Source of the DNA: Candidatus Woesearchaeota archaeon
GTDB lineage: Archaea > Nanobdellota > Nanobdellia > Woesearchaeales > JAFGUC01
Assembly: GCA_016938695.1 (NCBI GenBank)
Contig: JAFGUC010000006.1
Coordinates: 124,001-188,000, forward strand
Direction of reading: 5' to 3'
Length of the DNA stretch: 64,000 bases
This document shows, in pieces, positions 1-7,732 of this stretch; position 1 is the stretch's first letter; each line of letters begins with the position of its first letter. The position numbers and the translations under genes are program-made. The notes below the pieces were generated by a model. The model was not told where the DNA came from. It did no database searches and was given only the letters and a program-made list of their open reading frames with translations.

Positions 1-2
1 AT

Positions 3-104
3 GATATTCTATTTTCTTGTGTTGGAATGAGGCATCCGTTTAATGTAACAACAGGTTATTGTGAATCTGCTGGTATACATTCTTTAGATGCTGTAAAGAA
101 ATAA
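3..104 (+). CDS. 3' end of an unidentified protein (partial)
   Basis: An open frame enters from the left edge and ends at a TAA at 102-104, leaving 33 residues that end in HSLDAVKK. The fragment has two cysteines and a CVGMRHPFNV stretch that looks like real protein rather than noise. It is too short for a family assignment. The start lies outside the window. Confidence 0.5.
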   Translation, partial: DILFSCVGMRHPFNVTTGYCESAGIHSLDAVKK

Positions 105-108
105 AAAT

Positions 109-180
109 GGGCCCTCCCGGATTCGAACTGGGGATCTTCGCCGAGTCGAGGCGACGTTATAGCCACTAAACTAAGAGCCC
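109..180 (-). tRNA. tRNA-Val (GAC) with C at position 33
   Basis: The minus strand folds as a 72-nt cloverleaf. The acceptor stem is GGGCTCT/AGGGCCC with one T-G pair. The anticodon stem is TCGCC/GGCGA and the T-arm carries GTTCGAAT. No CCA is encoded. The anticodon loop reads TCGACTC, giving GAC at 34-36 and therefore valine, consistent with the GGG acceptor. Position 33 is C instead of the near-invariant U, and position 37 is a pyrimidine. The T-stem has one A-C mismatch. A TATA-like ATTTAAAA lies about 35 bp upstream at 211-220. The call is a tRNA with high certainty; the isotype is less sure because of the odd loop. Confidence 0.8.
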
Positions 181-268
181 ATATTAATATTTACTTTTTT
201 TGAGTTGAGTTATTTAAAAGTTTTTTGCTTTTGTAAGATTTAAATAGGTGTTTTGTTTAATACTGGTC

Positions 269-811
269 ATGTATACTGAACAAGACGGTAAAATATTTAT
301 TGCATATGTTAGAGATGTTCTTCGCTCAAAATTATTTCTTAAGAAAAAATCTTTAATTTTGGATAATACAGAAAAACGTGGAGTTTTTGTAACTATTACA
401 AAAAATGGAAAACTTAGGGGTTGTGTAGGTTTTCCTTATGCTGTTTTTCCCTTAAAACAAGCTTTGGCAGACGCTGTTGTCTATGCTGCTTTTGAAGACG
501 GCAGGTTTAGCCCTATTACTTGTGATGAATTTAATGATCTTAAATTTGAAGTGACTATTTTGAGTAAACCACAGGAGTTCTCTTGTAAAAAGGATGAATT
601 AGTTTCAAGAATTAAAGTAGGTGTCCATGGTTTAATTGTAAAATTGGGAGTATATTCAGGATTACTTTTACCTCAAGTTGCAACCGAGTATAGTATGACT
701 TCATTAGAGTTTCTTGAAAATACTTGTATGAAAGCAGGTTTATCAAAAGATTCGTGGGAAAAAGAATCTTGTCATGTATATTCTTTTGAAGGACAAATTT
801 TTCGAGAATAG
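269..811 (+). CDS. AMMECR1-domain protein
   Basis: This is a full-length AMMECR1 family protein of 180 residues. The family signature LRGCVGFP is present, as are the conserved FEDGRFSPI and LLLPQVATEY segments. Archaeal members often neighbour MEMO1-like or radical SAM genes, but not here, and their biochemical role is not established. The frame is open to a GTG at 248. I place the start at ATG 269 because a TATA box (TTTAAATA, 239-246) lies about 26 bp upstream, so the message would be leaderless. It stands alone between tRNA-Val and the coiled-coil genes. Confidence 0.9.
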   Translation: MYTEQDGKIFIAYVRDVLRSKLFLKKKSLILDNTEKRGVFVTITKNGKLRGCVGFPYAVFPLKQALADAVVYAAFEDGRFSPITCDEFNDLKFEVTILSKPQEFSCKKDELVSRIKVGVHGLIVKLGVYSGLLLPQVATEYSMTSLEFLENTCMKAGLSKDSWEKESCHVYSFEGQIFRE

Positions 812-896
812 ATAATTTTCTTTCTTTTATATATTGAAAATTAACCGAAAGTTATTTAAATTTATAACCTTATTTAAAAAGCAAGGTGATTGAGCC

Positions 897-1694
897 ATGG
901 CAGACGAATTTGAAATAATGCCTGAGAAAGAAATTTCTGATCTAAAGAAGGAACTTAAAGAGATTAAACAGAATCCATTGGGCGATAATGAACAAAGTTC
1001 TAAATTGTACAAAACTATGGATAATTTAAATGAATCCATGAGTAATATGCTTAATTTATTTAAAATTGCAGCAGACGGTATGAAAGCTGAAGAACAAGAA
1101 GAGTTATTCTTGGCAGAAAAGATTAAGCCTTTGTTTTCGAAAGTTGATCAGGTTATTGAGCAGAATGAGAAAATTGCGAAGGCTTTAGTTGCTATTGCTG
1201 ACATGATTGATGAGTTGAAGAATAACAAGGTTGTAAATCCTGTTGATGAACTTAGAAGTGCAGCAGGACTACCACAACAAAATTTTCAACAACCAAGTTT
1301 TAATCCTAATATGAATCCTCAGTATAATCCTCAACAACCACAACAGCCTCAAAGGTTTTCTGCTCCACAGCAACAATCTATGAAGCAACCTAGTTTTGGT
1401 TCTGATTTGGGTCCATTGCCAGAGGATTTAGGTTTAAATTCTGGTTCTGAGGAAGGAATACCTGGTCCATTTTTAGATGATTCTAAGGATTTGCCATCGT
1501 TTTCAGATTTTTCAGGAAATAATCCTAAGATGGGAATGCCTAAACCACCAGTTCAAGATACTGATCATGGATTTTCAATGAGTCATGTTCCTGAGACACA
1601 ACAATCAGGAATGAACTTTGGAGGAAATTCTGTGCCGCCACATTTTGATTCAAAACCACCTGAGAAAAAAGGTTTATTTGGTTTGAAAAAGTAA
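897..1694 (+). CDS. Coiled-coil protein with Pro/Gln-rich C-terminus
   Basis: A 265-residue protein that I do not recognise. Residues 1-115 are charged and helical with heptad-like spacing (ISDLKKELKEIKQ, then a second helix ending MIDELKNNK). Residues 125-265 are low complexity, rich in Gln, Pro, Asn and Gly, and end in the basic tail KKGLFGLKK. No signal peptide or membrane segment is visible, so it is probably cytoplasmic. A strong GGTGATT ribosome site sits 6 bp before the ATG, with TTTAAATTTATA near 855-868. It is the first of two coiled-coil genes 11 bp apart. The layout loosely recalls archaellum FlaC/D-type proteins, but no sequence feature proves a link. Confidence 0.75.
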   Translation: MADEFEIMPEKEISDLKKELKEIKQNPLGDNEQSSKLYKTMDNLNESMSNMLNLFKIAADGMKAEEQEELFLAEKIKPLFSKVDQVIEQNEKIAKALVAIADMIDELKNNKVVNPVDELRSAAGLPQQNFQQPSFNPNMNPQYNPQQPQQPQRFSAPQQQSMKQPSFGSDLGPLPEDLGLNSGSEEGIPGPFLDDSKDLPSFSDFSGNNPKMGMPKPPVQDTDHGFSMSHVPETQQSGMNFGGNSVPPHFDSKPPEKKGLFGLKK

Positions 1695-1705
1695 TTTAGT
1701 TCAAA

Positions 1706-2380
1706 ATGGTATCTTTGTTTGATAAATCTGATGAATTGGGTAAGAATGAGAGTGTTTCTAATTTGACTAGTTCAAATCCTAGAATGAAAAAATTCATGAA
1801 ACATTTAATGATTGCTTCTGAGAAATTGATGCAAGTTAATTCTGCAAAGAGTGATTTGAATAATAAGCTTCATGAGATGCGTTCTTTTGTCAAAGATGCT
1901 CCTGCAAAAGAAATTCGTTCTAATTTTAATGATCATGTTGAAGAACTGATGTCAAAAGTAAATTATTTGGTAGATGCTGAAAAAAAAATATTAGCAGTTT
2001 CACCAACTGCAGTTACTGCTTCTCAATCTGAATTGTTTAACAAAATTTCAAAACTAGAAAGTGAGTTAGGTCTTTTACGAGAAGAAAATTCTAAAATTGA
2101 TTTACTGACAAAAACAATTAATGAGTTGCAACAAAAAATAAGTTCTCAAGACATTAGAAAAGAAGAACGTGAAAAACGAATGGAAGATCTTGAAGTTAAA
2201 ATAAGAGATAGGGTTGAAAAAACTGCATCTGAACTAGATGAAATTGAATCCGTTCTTCAAAATCTTTCTGGAAAATATGATTCTTTATTGAAATCAGGTT
2301 CGCATTCTGAAGAGGAACTTTCAGTTATAAAACAAAGAATTGATGATTTGAAATTGAAGCTGGAAGTTAAACGACAATGA
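1706..2380 (+). CDS. Coiled-coil protein of unknown function
   Basis: A 224-residue, almost entirely helical protein. Residues 65-224 show long heptad stretches of Leu/Ile with Lys/Glu (KISKLESELGLLREENSK; IKQRIDDLKLKLEVKRQ), so a rod or oligomer is likely. It has no signal peptide and no membrane segment. It follows the previous coiled-coil gene by 11 bp and overlaps the downstream methyltransferase by ATGA, so the three are co-transcribed. The family is not recognised. A scaffold or SMC-like structural role is a guess from shape only. Confidence 0.75.
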   Translation: MVSLFDKSDELGKNESVSNLTSSNPRMKKFMKHLMIASEKLMQVNSAKSDLNNKLHEMRSFVKDAPAKEIRSNFNDHVEELMSKVNYLVDAEKKILAVSPTAVTASQSELFNKISKLESELGLLREENSKIDLLTKTINELQQKISSQDIRKEEREKRMEDLEVKIRDRVEKTASELDEIESVLQNLSGKYDSLLKSGSHSEEELSVIKQRIDDLKLKLEVKRQ

Positions 2381-3510
2381 TTTATCTTTTTCAATTGAGT
2401 AAAGATGATTTAAAACTTGCTGAGGAAGAAATTTTAAGTCTAATTGGAAAAGAAGTAAAATATTATGTGGATGATTCTGTTCTTGTGGTTGCTGATGACA
2501 TAGATTATAAAGAATTGGCTTCTAGATTGGCGTATACAAATACAATATATGAATTGATTTCTCCTTTTTCGAATGATGGTATTGAGTATTCTAATCCTGA
2601 GTTCGTTGAATTTGTGCAAGAATTTTTTAAATCAGGTGGATCTTCTGCTGATGGTTCGGTTGAATATAATGAACATCCTTTTGATTTTTCAAAATATTTC
2701 TCTCATAAATTTACGACATTTGAATTATTGCCTACTTATGAAAAGAATTATTCTTTTAAGAAAGTAAAGTTACGTGGGAAAAATAGTTTTTCTGTTGATG
2801 AAAAGATGTTTGCAAAATTTATTTACAACCGACTGTGGTCTGAAAATGAGTTAGCAAAAAAATGGAAAAAAGACAAAAAAATTGTAGTTGATTTATCTAA
2901 CGCTGTAACTAGATATGAGCTTTTAATTTGTGAAAATGTTTCTTATTTTTGTAGACATTTAGTTGATACAGATAAAAGTTATAATCTACGTAATACTCAA
3001 TATCTTCCTGCGCGGCATCCAAGTTCTATGAAATCAAAACTATCTAGAGCTTTTGTAAATCTAACTGGTGTTAAGAAAGGCGGTATAGTTTTAGATCCTT
3101 TTTGTGGTATTGGAACTTGCTTAATTGAAGCTGGTTTTATGGGTGTTAATATAATTGGTTCTGATATCAGTCAAGAGATGCTTGATCGTGCTAAGATTAA
3201 TTTTGATTATTTTAATTTGAAATATGACTTGCGTCAATGTGATGCAAGACAGGTAAGTGTTAAATGTGATTTTTGCGTTGCAGATTTACCTTATGGAAAA
3301 AATACACGAAACGTTGATGATTTGAATTTGTTAACTTTTGAATTTTTAATTCATATTTCAAAACTATGTGATGTTATTGTAGTTGGTCTTCCAGATTTTG
3401 TAGATTGGAAGAAAATTATTGCAAAAACACCTTGGGAAGTCAAATCAAAATTTACTTATTATTTGCATAAGAGTTTATCAAAAGTGATTTTAAAATTGGT
3501 CAAGAAGTAA
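2377..3510 (+). CDS. Trm11/Trm-G10-type tRNA (guanine-N2)-methyltransferase
   Basis: A 377-residue SAM-dependent methyltransferase. The Rossmann motif DPFCGIGT lies near residue 240, with the acidic IIGSDIS after it. The catalytic DLPYG motif near residue 305 is the N2-guanine/N6-adenine type (D/N-PP-Y/F-like) that archaeal Trm-G10 enzymes use to methylate G10 of tRNA. The N-terminal third should be the THUMP region, although it is divergent. The length fits the archaeal family. The start overlaps the preceding stop (ATGA), so translation is probably coupled to the coiled-coil gene. The exact target nucleotide is inferred from the family. Confidence 0.85.
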   Translation: MIYLFQLSKDDLKLAEEEILSLIGKEVKYYVDDSVLVVADDIDYKELASRLAYTNTIYELISPFSNDGIEYSNPEFVEFVQEFFKSGGSSADGSVEYNEHPFDFSKYFSHKFTTFELLPTYEKNYSFKKVKLRGKNSFSVDEKMFAKFIYNRLWSENELAKKWKKDKKIVVDLSNAVTRYELLICENVSYFCRHLVDTDKSYNLRNTQYLPARHPSSMKSKLSRAFVNLTGVKKGGIVLDPFCGIGTCLIEAGFMGVNIIGSDISQEMLDRAKINFDYFNLKYDLRQCDARQVSVKCDFCVADLPYGKNTRNVDDLNLLTFEFLIHISKLCDVIVVGLPDFVDWKKIIAKTPWEVKSKFTYYLHKSLSKVILKLVKK

Positions 3511-3584
3511 TTACCACTTTAAAATACTCAAGAAACTATTTAAATAAAAAATCTTATATGTTTTTTAAAAAGAGGGGTTAAATC

Positions 3585-4046
3585 ATGTTTGGTCTAGGCA
3601 AAAAAAAATCAGATGCATCATCTTCTTCTGTTGACAGGTTAGAGGCTTTGAAACAACAGTTAGCCGATTTAAAGAGTAAGGAGGCAGAACTTGATTCTAG
3701 AACAAAACAGCCTCAGGTTGCAGCAGTTGCAGAATCTCAACCTCAAGTTTCTCAAAATAAGGTTTCTATGGAAGTTACAACTGATAATTCTGAAATTTCA
3801 AAGAATGAAGAAGTTGTAGTTCAAAAGAAAATAATTCCGTCTGAATTGAATGATGAACCGCCAATGGTTGTTAAAGGTTCAGAGTCACAATCAAGATATG
3901 TTGGTTCCGTAGACGGTGTTGTGTTAGAAATAGGTGCAGGAATGAGTTTAAATCTTCCAATTCGACCTAGGATGAAAATTGATGAATTTATAGAAATTGC
4001 AGAGCGAGTTAAAGCATTATCTGCATTAAATTTTGAAGAACGCTGA
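3585..4046 (+). CDS. Small charged protein with N-terminal coiled coil
   Basis: A 153-residue protein of unknown family. It begins with MFGLGKKKSD, echoing the KKGLFGLKK tail of the gene at 897. A short coiled coil follows (residues 18-40), then a Gln/Ser/Val-rich linker. The conserved-looking C-terminal helix-rich segment (residues 105-153) contains PIRPRMKIDEFIEIAERV. It has its own promoter (ATTTAAATA around 3538-3546) and a GAGGGG ribosome site. No signal peptide is seen. It may belong functionally with the two coiled-coil proteins upstream, but that is only proximity. Confidence 0.7.
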   Translation: MFGLGKKKSDASSSSVDRLEALKQQLADLKSKEAELDSRTKQPQVAAVAESQPQVSQNKVSMEVTTDNSEISKNEEVVVQKKIIPSELNDEPPMVVKGSESQSRYVGSVDGVVLEIGAGMSLNLPIRPRMKIDEFIEIAERVKALSALNFEER

Positions 4047-4111
4047 TTTGAGTTTGTTTCATCAAAAAATTTAAATACTCTGACGCATCAGATAAAATTT
4101 ATAGGGCTTGT

Positions 4112-4129
4112 TGATGAAGAATTTCATCA
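4112..4129. promoter_or_regulatory. Inverted repeat in the leader of the DUF1931 gene
   Basis: TGATGAA and TTCATCA form a perfect 7-bp inverted repeat with a 4-nt spacer. It lies 46 bp before the DUF1931 start and downstream of a TTTAAATA box near 4070-4077. It could be an operator or a hairpin in the roughly 80-nt 5' UTR. Most promoters in this window give far shorter leaders, so the long leader is itself notable. Confidence 0.45.
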
Positions 4130-4175
4130 TTTGAGGCTTTAGTAAACAATAAAAATAGAAAAAAGGTGGTATTAT

Positions 4176-4346
4176 ATGAGTGACATGCTAGTAGTTAAGG
4201 CAAAAATTAAAGATGTCGTTAAAGGCGCAAATGTAGCTGGAGATTTTGCTGAAAGTTTAAATGATAAAGTTGTTGAGCTTGTAAAAGCAGCAGTTGAAAG
4301 AGCTAAAGCAAACGGCAGAAAAACAGTTATGGGTAAAGATCTTTAA
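4176..4346 (+). CDS. DUF1931 histone-fold-like small protein
   Basis: A 56-residue protein beginning MSDMLVVKAKIKDVV and ending RKTVMGKDL. The sequence matches what I know of the short archaeal DUF1931 family: a compact helical protein with a histone-like fold, thought to bind DNA. Lys/Arg-rich helices and the RAKANGRKTV segment (a typical histone end-helix motif) support this. It starts after an AAAGGTGGT ribosome site. It is monocistronic with a long leader carrying an inverted repeat and converges with the regulator on the other strand. DNA binding is inferred from the family. Confidence 0.8.
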   Translation: MSDMLVVKAKIKDVVKGANVAGDFAESLNDKVVELVKAAVERAKANGRKTVMGKDL

Positions 4347-4360
4347 TCATTCCCATTTAA

Positions 4361-4897
4361 TTATTTTTTTACTATTTCTAAAAGATTTGACTTTGTAATG
4401 ACTCCTAGAAGGTCATCTTTTTCTTTGATTACGATTAACGGATAGAATCTTAATAACTCTATAATTATTGACTCTGGGGCGTCATGCTCTATTACTGGAG
4501 GTGCAGAGACCATTATATCTTTTGCAGTTTCGTGTTTTTCTTTAGATAAAGAGTCAATTATTGAACTTTCAGTTATTAGTCCAATTATGTGAGTATCTTG
4601 AACTATGATTTGTGATAATCCGTTTGTTTTCATGATTTCAATTATTTCTGAAATTTGTGTGTCTGGTTTGACAGAAACTATTTTTGGTGTCATTAATTCT
4701 TTGGCTGTTCTTGAAATCTTATTCATAATTGAATTTATTGCATTAGATATTTTTTCCATATTTGAAAAAGATGGATCTATGCTATTTGATTCAATTTTTG
4801 CAATTAGTGATTGAGAAACATTTGCTTTGATTGCTAAATCTTTTTGTGTTAGATTAAGTTGTTTTCTTATTTTTCCTAAATCTTTTGGATTAATCAT
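4361..4897 (-). CDS. HTH-CBS domain transcriptional regulator
   Basis: A 178-residue protein. Residues 7-60 form a Cro/CI-type helix-turn-helix (LNLTQKDLAIKANVSQSLIAKIE). Residues 65-178 hold two CBS domains (KIVSVKPDTQISEIIEIM; HIIGLITESSI; LLGVITKSNL). This HTH plus tandem-CBS architecture is common in archaea. CBS pairs usually sense adenine nucleotides, so it is likely a ligand-responsive transcription factor. The target is unknown. It lies upstream of, and in the same direction as, nothing obvious; the antiporter gene behind it starts separately. Confidence 0.9.
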   Translation of the reverse strand: MINPKDLGKIRKQLNLTQKDLAIKANVSQSLIAKIESNSIDPSFSNMEKISNAINSIMNKISRTAKELMTPKIVSVKPDTQISEIIEIMKTNGLSQIIVQDTHIIGLITESSIIDSLSKEKHETAKDIMVSAPPVIEHDAPESIIIELLRFYPLIVIKEKDDLLGVITKSNLLEIVKK

Positions 4898-4933
4898 AAT
4901 TTAATTAGAACAAAGGTTGTTTAAATTTTTTAT

Positions 4934-5863
4934 TTATTTTCTAATTATTATGAATGTAATATAACCTATGTAAGCTAAAACGAAAATTGCAGCTTTTCTT
5001 TTTTGAAATTCATGTTTTCTTCCAACAAACATAGATAAAAATAGAATCGCGGTCATTATTGCTGAGAAACCCATATCTGTCATCATGAAGTTTTGTATTT
5101 TGAAAGGTTTAATTATTGCTGTTATTCCGATAATCCAGAATGTGTTAAATATGTTTGAACCAATAATGTTTCCAACTGCAATATCTATTTCCTTTTTTCT
5201 TGCGGCAATAATTGATGTTATTAATTCTGGTAAGGATGTTCCGATAGCAATTACGGTTGCTGAAATTAAGAATTCAGATAGACCTAATCCTTTAGCGATT
5301 ATACTTGCATTTTCAACAGTTAATTTTCCCCCAAGGAAAAGTCCAGCTGAGCCAACAAGTATTAAAATAATGTCTTTTCTGAGCGTTAATGATTGAATTT
5401 TTTCAGTTGATTTATCTTTCTTAGCAGTTTCTAAAATATAATACAAAAATATTGCAAAAAAGCATAATAGTATTATTCCATCTTCTCGTAATAAGAATCC
5501 TTTTTTTGAAAGAGCTATTAGTGATATTGATGCTAAAAGTGCAAAGGGAATTTCTTTCCAGACGCTTTCATGTTTTACTTTTATTACTGCAATTAATCCA
5601 GTTATACCTAGTACTAAAAGCAAATTTGCAATGTTGCTTCCAATTATGTTTCCTAATGCAATTTGTGGAGTATTATTGAATGCTGAGATTACGTTTACAA
5701 CTAATTCAGGCATTGATGTTCCAAATGCAACAATGGTAAGCCCAATTACCATATTAGAAATATTCAATTTCTTGGCAAGTGAAGAAGAACCATCTACTAA
5801 GAAATCTGCAGATTTAATTAGTGCAGCTAATCCAACAATCAGAAGTATTATGCTTAGAATCAT
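4934..5863 (-). CDS. CaCA-family Na+/Ca2+-type antiporter
   Basis: A 309-residue polytopic membrane protein with the two inverted alpha-repeats of the Ca2+/cation antiporter superfamily. Repeat 1 has GTSMPELVVN and GNIIGSNIANLL; repeat 2 has GTSLPELITS and GNIIGSNIFNTFW. These supply the ion-binding Glu and Asn/Ser residues. About ten membrane segments are apparent and the length is typical of the archaeal NCX_Mj type. It exchanges Ca2+ (or another cation) for Na+ or H+ at the cytoplasmic membrane; the real substrate cannot be told from sequence. It lies just downstream of tRNA-Leu on the same strand. Confidence 0.93.
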   Translation of the reverse strand: MILSIILLIVGLAALIKSADFLVDGSSSLAKKLNISNMVIGLTIVAFGTSMPELVVNVISAFNNTPQIALGNIIGSNIANLLLVLGITGLIAVIKVKHESVWKEIPFALLASISLIALSKKGFLLREDGIILLCFFAIFLYYILETAKKDKSTEKIQSLTLRKDIILILVGSAGLFLGGKLTVENASIIAKGLGLSEFLISATVIAIGTSLPELITSIIAARKKEIDIAVGNIIGSNIFNTFWIIGITAIIKPFKIQNFMMTDMGFSAIMTAILFLSMFVGRKHEFQKRKAAIFVLAYIGYITFIIIRK

Positions 5864-5887
5864 TTTGACCTCAGAAAAAAATTTGAT

Positions 5888-5970
5888 GTGGAGAAAGGGA
5901 TTCGAACCCCAGTAAGCACTAAGCTAACAGGTCCTAAGCCTGTCCCGTTTGACCGCTCCGGCATCTCCAC
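5888..5970 (-). tRNA. tRNA-Leu (TAG)
   Basis: An 83-nt class II tRNA on the minus strand. The acceptor stem is GTGGAGA/TCTCCAC. The anticodon arm ACAGG-CTTAGGA-CCTGT gives TAG at 34-36. The long variable arm (TAGCTTAGTGCTTA) and a TTCGAAT T-loop are typical of leucine. It lies 10 bp from the eL37 stop on the same strand, so it may be cut from the LSm-eL37 transcript. Confidence 0.97.
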
Positions 5971-5980
5971 ATTAAAGAAC

Positions 5981-6130
5981 TTAATTCTTTTTTAATTTTG
6001 CAGTTTTTCCGAAACCACAGCTTGAACAAATTTTTGTTGATTTGTGATATGTGTGATTACCGCACCTTCTGCAAATGATATGTGTTTTTCCGCTAGAATG
6101 TTTTCCTTGGGATGCTGTTCCTTTTGACAT
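5981..6130 (-). CDS. rpl37e: Ribosomal protein eL37
   Basis: A 49-residue zinc-ribbon ribosomal protein of the large subunit. It opens [18 protein letters not shown], and the four zinc-binding cysteines form CRRCG and CSSCG pairs (C20, C23, C35, C38), followed by the basic [10 protein letters not shown] tail. It is 30 bp downstream of the LSm gene in the same direction, the LSm-eL37 arrangement conserved in archaea. Confidence 0.95.
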   Translation of the reverse strand: MSKGTASQGKHSSGKTHIICRRCGNHTYHKSTKICSSCGFGKTAKLKKN

Positions 6131-6159
6131 TTTCTTTTACCTTTTTTATATGATCTTAA

Positions 6160-6387
6160 TTAATTTTCAGGTGATAAAATTGTGATTGTATCTCCTCTGA
6201 TAAATACTGTACCAAGTTTTCTCTTAAGTTCGCCTTCAAATCTTTCTTCAGCGTTTTTAAGTACTATATTGATGTGTATGTCGAACGCTTCAAGGTCGCC
6301 TACGTACTGTTTACCGTTCTTTAATTCAATGATTACTCGTTTATTTCTTGATCTGTTTAATGCGTCTAGTGGTCTTGATGGTTCCAT
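6160..6387 (-). CDS. Sm-like archaeal protein (LSm)
   Basis: A 75-residue LSm protein. Sm1 is recognisable as VIIELKNGKQYVGDLEAFD followed by HINIVL, and Sm2 as GTVFIRGDTITIL. Archaeal LSm proteins form heptameric rings that bind U-rich RNA. The start follows a GAGGTG site (6393-6398). A TTTATAAA box (6444-6451) about 60 bp upstream implies a leader of roughly 35 nt. It is the first gene of the LSm-eL37(-tRNA-Leu) unit. Confidence 0.95.
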   Translation of the reverse strand: MEPSRPLDALNRSRNKRVIIELKNGKQYVGDLEAFDIHINIVLKNAEERFEGELKRKLGTVFIRGDTITILSPEN

Positions 6388-6443
6388 GAAAACACCTCGG
6401 ATATATGCAATAACTTGCAGTATTTTGGTTAATCAACGAATAC

Positions 6444-6451
6444 TTTATAAA
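6444..6451 (-). promoter_or_regulatory. TATA box for the LSm-eL37 operon
   Basis: TTTATAAA is centred about 60 bp before the LSm ATG on the minus strand. The thiI gene on the other strand starts more than 110 bp away, so this box most likely serves LSm. Confidence 0.5.
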
Positions 6452-6565
6452 TCTTTCTATATCTGGCTAAGATGAAATAACACAATTTGTAGATAATTTT
6501 TGAAATTATTTTTTGTGTTTTTTATTAAGTTCATGTTCATTAATTTTTTTAAAAGGTTAACTAAA

Positions 6566-7732
6566 ATGAGATACAATCACGTAATTGTTCACTATGGTGA
6601 AATTGGAGTTAAAGGAAAAAATAGAGACTTTTTTGAGGTTAAACTAGCTGAGAATATAAAGTCTGTTCTAGGTACTTCTTTTTCAAAGGTTTGGCGATTG
6701 ATGGGTCGAATCGATTGTGAATTAGTTGAAGATTACGATTATGATTTGGTTTGTGATAGATTAAGTAAAGTTCCGGGAGTCGTTCATTTTATTTTTGCAT
6801 TAAAATCTGATTTCTCAATGGATGACATTAAGAATAAAACTGCTAAATTGTTAGAAGGTGTTGAATTTTCAACATTCAAGGTTTCAACAAGACGATCGAA
6901 TAAAAGTTTTAACAAGAAATCAAGTGAGATTAATGTTGAAATTGGAGATTTTATTTATGATAATTTTGGCCAGAAGAAAGTTCAAATGAAAAATCCTGAT
7001 GTTACTTTGTATGTTGATGTTTGTGATAAAGCAATATTTGTTTATTCGCAAAAAATCTTGGGCGTTGGTGGACTTCCTGTTGGTACCAGTGGAAAAGTAG
7101 TTAGTTCGTTATCTGGTGGAATTGATAGCCCTGTTTCATCTTTTTTATTGGCAAAGCGTGGTTGTAAAAATGTTTTTGTTCATATTTTCAATAATACTAT
7201 TGAGGGTGAGAAAGTTCTATCTAAAATATATTCTTTAACTGAACAATTGACAAAATTCCAGATTCATTCTAAATTGTATATAGTACCTTTTTCTGAGATT
7301 CAAAAAGCAATAATTGGTATTGTTCCAGGAAAATATAGAATGATTATTTATCGAAGATTCATGATGAGAATATTAAATCGTGTTGCAAAACGTGACGATG
7401 CTAAAGCAATTGTTACTGGTGACAGTGTTGGCCAGGTTGCATCTCAAACGTTAGATAATATTACTTGTATTTATGACGCTGCAAAGATTCCTGTTTTAAA
7501 TCCATTAATTGGAATGAATAAAGAAGAGATTGTCACAATTGCAAAGAATATTGGAACTTATGAAATTTCAATTATTCCGTATCCTGATTGCTGTTCTTTC
7601 ATGATTCCTGCAAGTCCAGAGACAAATGGTTCTTTAGATAAAATAAATGAAATTGAATCTTTAATAGAAAACATTGATGATTTAGTAAACAAAAGTATAG
7701 AACTTGCAACTATAAAAATATTTGAAATTTAG
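6566..7732 (+). CDS. thiI: ThiI, tRNA 4-thiouridine synthase (no rhodanese domain)
   Basis: A 388-residue enzyme. The N-terminal ferredoxin-like and THUMP regions open with MRYNHVIVHYGEIGVKGKNR. A PP-loop ATP pyrophosphatase motif, SGGIDSPVSS, lies near residue 185, and the conserved C-terminal segment is PYPDCCSFMIP. It adenylates U8 of tRNA and installs sulfur. The C-terminal rhodanese domain of the E. coli enzyme is absent, as in most archaea. The open frame extends to ATG 6500, but MRYNHV at 6566 follows AAAGGTTAA and aligns with the family start. Its 3' end overlaps the aIF2alpha gene by 4 bp, convergently. Confidence 0.93.
   Translation: MRYNHVIVHYGEIGVKGKNRDFFEVKLAENIKSVLGTSFSKVWRLMGRIDCELVEDYDYDLVCDRLSKVPGVVHFIFALKSDFSMDDIKNKTAKLLEGVEFSTFKVSTRRSNKSFNKKSSEINVEIGDFIYDNFGQKKVQMKNPDVTLYVDVCDKAIFVYSQKILGVGGLPVGTSGKVVSSLSGGIDSPVSSFLLAKRGCKNVFVHIFNNTIEGEKVLSKIYSLTEQLTKFQIHSKLYIVPFSEIQKAIIGIVPGKYRMIIYRRFMMRILNRVAKRDDAKAIVTGDSVGQVASQTLDNITCIYDAAKIPVLNPLIGMNKEEIVTIAKNIGTYEISIIPYPDCCSFMIPASPETNGSLDKINEIESLIENIDDLVNKSIELATIKIFEI

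Noticed and set aside
5085-5915. Plus-strand ORFs across the antiporter gene
   Set aside because: They are reverse-frame shadows; the minus strand carries both antiporter repeats intact.
6500-6565. Extra 22 residues at the N-terminus of ThiI
   Set aside because: The extension is Phe-rich, lies in promoter-like sequence and is not part of the family. MRYNHV at 6566 has a ribosome site.
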